A stretch of 9,671 nt of DNA from Desulfobulbaceae bacterium (GTDB taxonomy: Bacteria > Desulfobacterota > Desulfobulbia > Desulfobulbales > Desulfocapsaceae). This document shows positions 1 to 5,964 of this stretch, one piece after another (position 1 is the stretch's first letter; every line of letters starts with the position of its first letter). A model generated the notes under the pieces. That model made no database searches. It saw only the letters and a program-made list of their open reading frames with translations, and had not been told where the DNA came from. The stretch is taken from positions 1-9,671 of the forward strand of contig JAIRRG010000188.1 in the NCBI GenBank assembly GCA_031256095.1. Direction: 5' to 3'. The position numbers and the translations under genes are program-made.

Positions 1-108
1 CGCATCGACGACATTTATATCGTCCATCGGATAATTGCCATCCACGGCTATATTCGCAGGCAGGACATCTTCTCATTACCGAACCTTAACATGGTCCGGT
101 TTGGGTAG
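1..108 (+). CDS. 3' end of an unidentified rightward gene (partial at the window edge)
   Basis: Frame 1 is open from the first base to a TAG at 106-108, giving 35 residues. It begins RIDDIYIVHRIIAIHGYIRR and ends NLNMVRFG, a plausible mix of hydrophobic and basic residues. I do not recognise the family with confidence. The IVHRIIAIHGYIRRQDI stretch is helix-turn-helix-like, as at the start of DeoR/WYL-type regulators, but a transposase C-terminus is equally possible. The stop lies only a few bases from the point where hsdR (opposite strand) loses its family sequence, which is what the 3' end of an inserted element would look like. The start is outside the window, so this may also be a chance open frame. 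Confidence 0.35.
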   Translation, partial: RIDDIYIVHRIIAIHGYIRRQDIFSLPNLNMVRFG

Positions 109-125
109 GTATTACCAAACTTTTT
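99..125 (+). terminator. Weak candidate intrinsic terminator for the rightward gene
   Basis: GTTTGG at 99-104 can pair with CCAAAC at 115-120 across a 10-base loop, and five T follow at 121-125. The stem is only six pairs, half of them or more A-T, so it is marginal. It overlaps the TAG of the rightward ORF and the end of the hsdR remnant. The T run is also hsdR coding sequence on the other strand, so it may be fortuitous. Confidence 0.25.
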
Positions 126-1823
126 GCCGCGCTTCAAAGTGGGTGACGATATCCTTGGCGATGGTTGCAATGCGCGGCGCGCTGCCGATAAGGGCTTCCA
201 GCCGGGCGCGTTTGCCCTTGGCCTTTTGCGCAACGTCAAAATCCTCGGCCTCCAGGTCGCCGTCCAGTTCCTTGATGAGCCGTTTGCCTTCCTCCGGCAG
301 ATCGATTTTCGCCAGACGGCTCTCGTAATAAATGGGCACGGTGGCCCCGTCTTCCACGGCCTGGGCCGCGTCATAAATATCGATGTAATCGCCGAACACC
401 GCCGGGGTGTTGATGTCGGCCTTTTCGATGGGCGTGCCGGTAAAGGCCAGATAGGTCGCATTGGGCAGGGCGTCGCGCAGGTACTTGGCGAAGCCGTAAA
501 CGGTCCTTTTGCCGACCACGTTGCCGGAGGCGTCCTTCACGTCCACGTTCTTGGCGTCAAAGCCGTATTGGGTGCGGTGGGCCTCGTCCGCGATGACGAT
601 GATGTTGCGCCTCTCCGAAAGCGTTGGAAACACGTTGCCGCTTTCCGGCTGGAACTTCTGCATAGTGGAAAAGACAATGCCGCCGGAGGCCACCTTGAGC
701 AGTTCTTTCAGTTCCTGGACGACCCTGCCTGTTTCGGCTCTTGCCGGAGCAACTGACTGGACGCGGCGAAGGTGTCGAAAAGCTGGTCGTCCAGGTCGTT
801 CCTGTCTGTCAGCATGACCAGGGTGGGGTTATCCATGCGGACCACGATTTTCCCGGCGAAAAAGACCATGGAAAGAGATTTGCCGCTGCCCTGCGTATGC
901 CAGATGACGCCGCCCTTACCCTTGTTTTCGTCCGTGCGTCCGGCGGCCAGGATGGCGGCCTGAACGGCCTTGTTCACCGCGTAGTATTGGTGATAGGCGG
1001 CGATCTTCTTGGTTGTGCTGATGGTGATTTGCCCGCTTGTGTCTTCCTTCTTCGTTTTCTCAAACACGGTGAAGAAGCGGATGACATCTAGCAGCGTGGC
1101 CCGATTGAGTAGGCCCTTGATGAGCACTTCCAACTGGCCCTTCAGGCGCGAGGCTTCCTTTGTGCCGTCCTCGCTCTTCCAGGCCGAAAAGCGATTGAAG
1201 CCCGCCGTGAGCGACCCGGCCCTGGCTTCGAGCCCGTCGGAAATGACCAGCAGGCCGTTGTAGGCCAACAGGGACGGGATACATTCCTTGTAGGTCTGCA
1301 ACTGCTGGAAGGCGGTTTTGACGGTGGCTTTCTCGTCCGCCGCGTTTTTCAGTTCCATGACCACCAAAGGCAAGCCGTTGACAAAGAGCACAATGTCCGG
1401 CCGCTTGTTCACGTTCTTTTCCACCACAGTGAACTGGTTGACGGCCAGAAACTCGTTGTTGTCCGGGGTGTTGAAATCCACCAGCCAGATCAGATCGCCG
1501 CGCTGCGCGCCCTCTTTTTGATAGCTGACGTTCACTCCCTGGGTGAGCATGGTGTGGAAGGCTTCGTTGGTGCTGAGCAGTCCCGGCGAGGTCAGGCGCA
1601 GGACTTGGCGCACGGCGTCCTGCCGGGCCTGGGGCGGGATGGCGGGATTGATGCGGTCCACGGCGGCCTGGAGTCGGGATTCCAGGAGCGGGCTTTCCAG
1701 GGAGGCGCGCAGGGGAGAAGAACCGTCCGGGGCGATGTCCAGGCCGTACAGATAGGAATAGCCAAGCTGCTGCAAGCGTTCAAGCGCGAGCTCTTCAATG
1801 GCTGATTCGGTTATCTTGCTCAT
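112..1823 (-). pseudogene. hsdR: Type I restriction enzyme R subunit HsdR, frameshifted and truncated
   Basis: HsdR normally joins HsdM and HsdS to translocate DNA with ATP and cleave unmethylated DNA. The chosen start is ATG at 1823 (MSKITES), which carries an AAAAGAGCC ribosome-site-like motif five bases upstream. The first frame runs 371 codons to a stop at 708-710. It contains the nuclease core (D143 in RPDIVLFV, then E157-L-K159) and Walker A (TQGSGKS, 310-316). After QLLRQEPKQAG the family sequence resumes one frame over as VQELKELLKVASGGIVF, consistent with loss of one base near 718-727. The second frame has motif II (ADEAHR) and motif III (FTGTP), then ends at EARQKVW with TAA at 112-114. 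Helicase motifs IV-VI and the C-terminal part that binds the methyltransferase are absent. About 570 residues remain of roughly 1,000 usual for the family. A read error could explain the frameshift but not the missing 3' part within this window. Confidence 0.88.
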
Positions 1824-1836
1824 GGTTGGGCTCTTT

Positions 1837-2263
1837 TTAAGCTGGCAGACGGAACCGCCGCTGAGCATAGAAAAGTTGGGCTTCTTGGCTTTTCAGCGGC
1901 AGGAGCAGCAAAAAATGTGACCAGCTTAATTGTCGGGCCAGTGGCCCGACAATTTCCTCGCCTGGAAATTGTTTAGCAAACTGCAACATACGGCGCAAAT
2001 TTTTTTCCTCAAAGGTTCTGCCAAATTTTTCCTGTAATTGTGTCGCTAACGACGACACAATCCGCTTGCCGTATTCCGCGCGTTTTTCCTGTAAAACCCG
2101 CCGTATTGATTACATTGCCAATTTTCCAATACAGCATGGTTGCCGTGTGATTGGCTTGGGCGACAACCGTGGCTTTGGCCTGTTCAATCAGGGTTGAAAT
2201 TTCGGCGAATAGCGACAGTTCCGGCGCGAGATTTTTAATGGTGGATTCGGGCATTTTGACCAT
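1837..2263 (-). pseudogene. yhcG: YhcG/DUF1016-type nuclease, N-terminal remnant with frameshift
   Basis: Two overlapping frames together give a DUF1016 N-terminal domain. The first (from ATG 2263, or ATG 2254) reads MPESTIKNLAPEL and then LYWKIGNVINTA. The second resumes as VLQEKRAEYGKRIVSSLATQ and reaches RQLSWSHFLLLLPLKS, the family's hallmark region. The two frames join in phase if one base of the CCC run at 2097-2099 is removed, so this is a single-base insertion. Family similarity stops at LFYAQ and a foreign tail RRFRLPA ends at 1837. The C-terminal PD-(D/E)XK nuclease domain is missing: about 140 codons remain of some 340. The 3' end comes within 14 bases of the hsdR start. YhcG-like genes often sit inside type I R-M loci. 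The sense of the frameshift would be worth rechecking in raw reads because the site is a homopolymer. Confidence 0.8.
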
Positions 2264-2290
2264 GACGGCTTTCTTTTTTTCGTAATGCTT

Positions 2291-3058
2291 CTATGCCGCC
2301 AGCATTTCACGAACTTCGTCTCGCCGTGACCAGCGCACTGGCGTAATATCATAATTTTTTAGAGCATCCTCAACTGTTTTAATCACCGAAATTTCCGTAT
2401 CATTGAGAATCGCTAACAATTGCGAGTCAGGGGAGCGCACGTCTTTTGTATCCAACCACTTAAAAAAGACGGATTCCACAGCATCTTTTTTAGGGGTATT
2501 CACTGCTTGCAACAAACGTTCAGGCTGCATTCTTGATTTGGGGACGACAAAATCGAACATATGGTCAAAACCGGTTTTACCTGAAAATTTCACGCGCGGC
2601 GTATAGCGTATTTCGCAAACATCAAGCCACCTCACAATATCTTCATAAAAAAAGCTGGAAACATGCGGCGCTGAGAGGAAAAACATATCGTTAACCGCAA
2701 GCATCGCTTGCATGAGATTGTGTTTTTTCAAAGAAAAATTACTTGTTGTTGCTTCCACCTGAAGCGTGTTTTTTATACGTTGCACCCCAAAACCAGCCAG
2801 GGTCATATTCAAAATCTCCTGCCGCTTCGGACTCTCTAAAGAGCAACCTGACATTTCCAGATCATGAAGGATGTATCCATCATCCATGAGAGTATATCCA
2901 TCACGCTCTTTTTTGGCATATATCTGCAAGTAGTCGTTATGACGATCAAGATGCGGTGTGGTGATTTCCACCCATTCGTTTTTGACCTGGCGAATCTGGG
3001 TTTTATCTTTTAACCACTTGGCATAATCATCCATCAACTTCTGTATATCGGCGATCAT
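2291..3058 (-). CDS. DUF1828/DUF1829 domain protein
   Basis: The 255-residue product has two parts. Residues about 1-95 match the DUF1828 pattern (YAKWLKDKTQI, then ITTPHLDRHNDYLQIY, then LMDDGYILHDLEMSG). Residues about 125-250 match DUF1829 (FFYEDIVRWLDVCEIRYTP, then KTGFDHMFDFVVPKS, then a charged C-terminus). No signal peptide or membrane span is visible, so it is probably cytosolic. The biochemical role of these domains is not established to my knowledge. They recur in phage, plasmid and R-M neighbourhoods, which points to a defence or counter-defence accessory role (inference). Its ATG overlaps the TGA of the upstream DUF6978-type gene by four bases, so the two are probably made in fixed ratio. 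The coding sequence is AT-richer than hsdM or hsdR. A 27-base gap follows before the yhcG remnant. Confidence 0.75.
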   Translation of the reverse strand: MIADIQKLMDDYAKWLKDKTQIRQVKNEWVEITTPHLDRHNDYLQIYAKKERDGYTLMDDGYILHDLEMSGCSLESPKRQEILNMTLAGFGVQRIKNTLQVEATTSNFSLKKHNLMQAMLAVNDMFFLSAPHVSSFFYEDIVRWLDVCEIRYTPRVKFSGKTGFDHMFDFVVPKSRMQPERLLQAVNTPKKDAVESVFFKWLDTKDVRSPDSQLLAILNDTEISVIKTVEDALKNYDITPVRWSRRDEVREMLAA

Positions 3059-3492
3059 GTAAAAAGCCCCTTACGAATGTTTGGTTTCTTGACTATGTGA
3101 CAAAATTGCAAGAATTCGTCCAATGTGCGCCAGATGTCGTCCGGCTGTGAAAAGGTTGCGGGCAGCTCGCAAGCCCACTTGTCGTCAAAACCTTCACGAT
3201 ATAGGTGGAGATGCGGGCAAGGCACTTCTTCTCCATCAGGATTGCGATGCTGAGCGCCACCGATGTCAAGGCGCGCCAGAACCACCGTTTTTCGCGCCCT
3301 ATTTTGCAAGGTGTGTTTGAGAGCGATCTGCAAGCGCGAAACATCAAGAAAAAATTCCTCTTTTTTATCGTGGGAAAACAGGGGTACGGCAATTTTTCCG
3401 CCAAAATCAGGAAAGGAAAAGTATTCTTTTCCTATATAGAATTTTTCCATCATGCGTAAGGCGTCCGCTTCAGCCTGCGTGAGGTATATCAT
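3055..3492 (-). CDS. DUF6978-type protein, partner of the DUF1828 gene
   Basis: The 145-residue protein starts MIYLTQAEADALRMMEKFY and carries a central block KTVVLARLDIGGAQHRNPDG followed by CPHLHLYREGFDDKWA. I associate this arrangement with the DUF6978 family, from memory. The conserved H, N and D residues (QHRNPDGEE and PHLHLYREG) could form an active or metal site, but no catalytic activity can be assigned from the sequence. It overlaps hsdS upstream (TGA/ATG within ATGA) and the DUF1828 gene downstream in the same way. It is therefore locked into the R-M operon and probably acts with the DUF1828 protein. No signal peptide or transmembrane segment is seen. A toxin-antitoxin-like pair is one possibility, but nothing here proves it. 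Confidence 0.65.
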   Translation of the reverse strand: MIYLTQAEADALRMMEKFYIGKEYFSFPDFGGKIAVPLFSHDKKEEFFLDVSRLQIALKHTLQNRARKTVVLARLDIGGAQHRNPDGEEVPCPHLHLYREGFDDKWACELPATFSQPDDIWRTLDEFLQFCHIVKKPNIRKGLFT

Positions 3493-4643
3493 ATTGTAGC
3501 CTCAACGAATTTTCCCGTATATTGGACACGCACTTCCCCGCTCATGAGCTTGGGCAGGATGGTATCGCGGAGTTTTTCAAGAGTACAGGCTTGAATGAAA
3601 TTATCATGCAGTTTGGGTACGATTGAAGCCGCAAATCTATTAAATCCTTCAATAGACTGCGGCGGCGGCGATACTATTTCATATCGTTTCAAATGCGCTG
3701 AATCCACACGCTGCCTTCCGCTGGAACCCGTCAGGCAGTTTTCCGCATAGGCCCTGAAATCATCTGTTTTGGCAAGGCAATATGCAAAAAATGGATGCAA
3801 CAACGTATTGGGCCGCATAACAATATACTCAGTCGAACCCCAGCCAACTTGTTCGTTTTCAAGAAAAGTTACATAGCATGTTTTGCCATTTTCCAAGCAA
3901 GGGGTAATCCTTGCCAACAGGGTGTCATAATTGACGAACTTCATCCCCGAGGAAAATTCTTTATATGTAATATCAGAAGGATGAAATGTCGTTGTATTGA
4001 CATTGGACATTTCTAGATATGGGGCAATATGGCCATTGGCAATGGAACGCTTTGGATTGAATGAAATCCATTTAACAATAGCATCTAATTCCTTTTTCTG
4101 CTCTGCAGCAATAAACAACTGAGAGAACAACGCTTCAGCCATAGCTTCCAGCGTGGCATTCTGGCGGTGCAGAAGGTCGATTTTGTCGTCAAGGCTGCTG
4201 AGGACGGTGGCGATAGCTTTTTGTTCCATTGATTCTGCGGGCAAATAGAATGGGATAGACAGAAGAGCACGTTGACTTAACTTAGGCTGCGCAGCGCCTG
4301 TTATAAACTCGTTCAAATCTGAAGATTGCAAATAATGCATCACTATGCGATTTATGAACGGTGCATTCCCTTTAAAAATATGAGCATGGTTATTTACCCA
4401 GAATTTATCAGAAACAATGAATGCTATAGGTGTATTTCTGGACAGAAGATTCTCACCATCTTCTGAAATTAAAACATGTTCACCGTCAAAAATGTAGTCA
4501 TCAATGTAATCAACAATGCCAGAAGCGCCATAATAGGGATATTGGCCCTGCCTTTTGGCACGCTCCAGGCTGCTCAGGGGAATGCGGCGACTATCAAGTA
4601 TCTCCCCTAAGTCATTGAGGCGGTATTCTTTCCATCCCGTCAT
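3489..4643 (-). CDS. hsdS: Type I R-M specificity subunit HsdS
   Basis: The 384-residue protein has the usual two-lobed plan. Target-recognition domain 1 is residues about 1-140, with PYYGASGIVDYIDDYIFDGE and ISEDGENLL, then TGAAQPKLSQRALLSIPF. A central helical conserved region is about 140-180 (QKAIATVLSSLDDKIDLLHR). Domain 2 is about 185-330, ending GSSGRQRVDSAHLKR. A distal helical region is about 335-375 (EKLRDTILPKLMSGEVRV). The two TRDs each read half of a bipartite target, and the two helices set the spacer and bind HsdM. It appears full length with no break. ATG 4643 overlaps the TGA of the small HsdM-tail ORF, and its own TGA overlaps the next ATG. It is AT-richer than hsdM, as recombining TRDs often are. 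The recognition site cannot be read from sequence alone. Confidence 0.95.
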   Translation of the reverse strand: MTGWKEYRLNDLGEILDSRRIPLSSLERAKRQGQYPYYGASGIVDYIDDYIFDGEHVLISEDGENLLSRNTPIAFIVSDKFWVNNHAHIFKGNAPFINRIVMHYLQSSDLNEFITGAAQPKLSQRALLSIPFYLPAESMEQKAIATVLSSLDDKIDLLHRQNATLEAMAEALFSQLFIAAEQKKELDAIVKWISFNPKRSIANGHIAPYLEMSNVNTTTFHPSDITYKEFSSGMKFVNYDTLLARITPCLENGKTCYVTFLENEQVGWGSTEYIVMRPNTLLHPFFAYCLAKTDDFRAYAENCLTGSSGRQRVDSAHLKRYEIVSPPPQSIEGFNRFAASIVPKLHDNFIQACTLEKLRDTILPKLMSGEVRVQYTGKFVEATI

Positions 4644-4753
4644 ATCTTTACCTTCTCCAAACTCTCCAGAATCGCCGCGTTCAGCCGCTTTTCCTCCTCA
4701 AGCTGCTCCATGCACTCCTTTTGCAGAGTGGTGAAGTTAATGATGTCGGTCAT
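4640..4753 (-). CDS. 37-residue stand-alone copy of the HsdM C-terminal tail
   Basis: The reading frame starts at ATG 4753 (MTDIIN) and ends TGA 4640. A longer in-frame start at 4828 exists but overlaps the preceding ORF. I chose 4753 because it lies in an ATGA overlap with that ORF, has GGAGAGCGAGGA just upstream, and is close to where homology begins. Residues 7-37 match the last 31 residues of HsdM at 26 of 31 positions, sharing EQLEEEKR-like and RLNAAILESL blocks. The peptide is a charged amphipathic helix candidate. In type I methyltransferases the HsdM C-terminus lies near the HsdS conserved helices, so a free copy made just before HsdS could bind HsdS, stabilise it or compete with HsdM (inference). 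It may instead be only a scar keeping translation coupled into hsdS. No independent family is known to me. Confidence 0.6.
   Translation of the reverse strand: MTDIINFTTLQKECMEQLEEEKRLNAAILESLEKVKI
4641..4736 (-). repeat. Direct repeat copy 2 of the hsdM 3' end
   Basis: This 96-base stretch aligns without gaps to 5962-6057, the 3' end of hsdM, with 15 mismatches by my count (about 84% identity). It is in the same orientation, 1.32 kb away, across rhuM and the small ORF. Of the changed codons, nine are synonymous and five change an amino acid. Confidence 0.85.
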
Positions 4754-4929
4754 TCCTCGCTCTCCAAACCCTGGAGGTTTTCCCTGCGAAGTTTGCGGTT
4801 CTCCTGTTCGATCATCGCCGCAAACCAAGATTCGCTACACACTGTGTAGCGAATTCCCCAAGAACTGAGAAGGGCTCCCTTTTGCAAGGTGGAAGCTCCG
4901 TATCCCCCGGCTGACTTCATGAATTTCAT
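4750..4929 (-). CDS. Small unrecognised ORF (56-59 residues) after rhuM
   Basis: Two in-frame starts exist. ATG 4929 gives 59 residues, but its AAGGGGG motif is only one base away. ATG 4920 gives 56 residues with that motif at about ten bases, which looks better placed. The product reads MKSAGGYGASTLQKGALLSS, then WGIRYTVCSESWFAAMIEQE, then a lysine/arginine/glutamate-rich C-terminus that is probably helical. The TGA overlaps the next ATG (ATGA) and the gap from the rhuM stop is only a few bases, so it fits the operon grammar. The RBS, tight packing and non-repetitive composition favour a real gene. I do not recognise the family. It could be a small partner of the RhuM protein, or the tail of a longer gene whose 5' end was lost. 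Confidence 0.5.
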   Translation of the reverse strand: MKFMKSAGGYGASTLQKGALLSSWGIRYTVCSESWFAAMIEQENRKLRRENLQGLESEE

Positions 4930-4935
4930 GCCCCC

Positions 4936-5964
4936 TTAGCCTTTCTTCCTGGGGCGCGGCAGTTTTTTCAGCTCTTCGGTTTTCCGGTCGAAATCCGCAT
5001 CAATGACTTTAGGCTGCATGTCGAGAAATGCGCGGTACTTCGCATATTCGGCCTCGGCCTTCACCCGCGCCTCCTCGGTTGAAACCGTGCCCGCATGTTC
5101 AAGCACTTTCCGGCCAGAAATTTTTAGGAACTCATCAAGTTTCACAATCCAGTCGCGCATGGTCATCGGCCGCCGCTCCAAGGCCTGCAACTCTGCGTAT
5201 TCAATATATAAATTGACAATGCGATTGAGTACTCGAAGTTCGTCTTCCTCAAGATAATTCTTGGCGATGCCGGCATCACCCTTGCGCACAATGCCGCCTG
5301 GCCGCGTGGTTTGCAGCCCCATGAACGGTTTTTCGGCATCGGCGCGCAGGGCGATCAGCTCTGCGGCTGTGTGCCCATGTGCTGCCCAATGCATCTTGTT
5401 TTGCACTGTGGCGAAAAATTTTTCAGAAAGCGCGGAGTCTGGCGTGTAGTCCACGCTGGTCGCATAAATATCAAGCACCTTCTGATAAAAACGGCGCTCG
5501 GAGGAGCGAATGTCACGGATGCGTTCCAGCAGCTCGTCAAAATAATCCGTGTGCCCTTTGCCGGGCGGATTTTTGAGCCGCTCGTCGTCCATCGTGAAGC
5601 CTTTCAGCAAATATTCCTGCAACCGGGCTGTGGCCCATTGACGAAACTGCGTGCCGCGATGGCTGCGCACCCGGTAGCCAACGGCCAGGACGGCAGGCAA
5701 GCTGTAGTGGCTCAGATTTCTTGAAACCCTTCTTTTTCCTTCGGTTCGAACTTGTAAGTAATCCTTACAAGTTGCCATCTCAACCAATTCGGCCTCGCCA
5801 TAAATTGCCTTCAGGTGCAACGTGACATTCTGGGGGGTCGTTTCAAAAAGCTCCGCAATCTGTGCTTGCGTCAGCCAGATGGTTTCAGCGTCAAACCGGC
5901 ACTGAATGCGCGTCCGCCCATCCTCGGTCTGGTAGATGATGATCTCCGAGTTCCCCTGATTCAT
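4936..5964 (-). CDS. rhuM: RhuM-family protein inside the R-M operon
   Basis: The 342-residue product matches the RhuM family, named after a gene in Salmonella pathogenicity island 3. Residues 30-52 (WLTQAQIAELFETTPQNVTL) form a helix-turn-helix-like segment. The family core follows at about 84-115 (LSHYSLPAVLAVGYRVRSHR, then FRQWATARLQEYLLKGF). A central block reads NKMHWAAHGHTAAELI (about 190-205) and the C-terminus is helical and charged, ending in a basic KLPRPRKKG. Length is normal for the family. DNA binding is likely, but the molecular function is not settled. RhuM genes are often found in type I R-M loci, where they may modulate methylation, restriction or repair (inference). ATG 5964 overlaps the hsdM TGA. 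The gene sits between hsdM and hsdS and is flanked by the two copies of the hsdM 3' end. It appears intact. Confidence 0.9.
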   Translation of the reverse strand: MNQGNSEIIIYQTEDGRTRIQCRFDAETIWLTQAQIAELFETTPQNVTLHLKAIYGEAELVEMATCKDYLQVRTEGKRRVSRNLSHYSLPAVLAVGYRVRSHRGTQFRQWATARLQEYLLKGFTMDDERLKNPPGKGHTDYFDELLERIRDIRSSERRFYQKVLDIYATSVDYTPDSALSEKFFATVQNKMHWAAHGHTAAELIALRADAEKPFMGLQTTRPGGIVRKGDAGIAKNYLEEDELRVLNRIVNLYIEYAELQALERRPMTMRDWIVKLDEFLKISGRKVLEHAGTVSTEEARVKAEAEYAKYRAFLDMQPKVIDADFDRKTEELKKLPRPRKKG

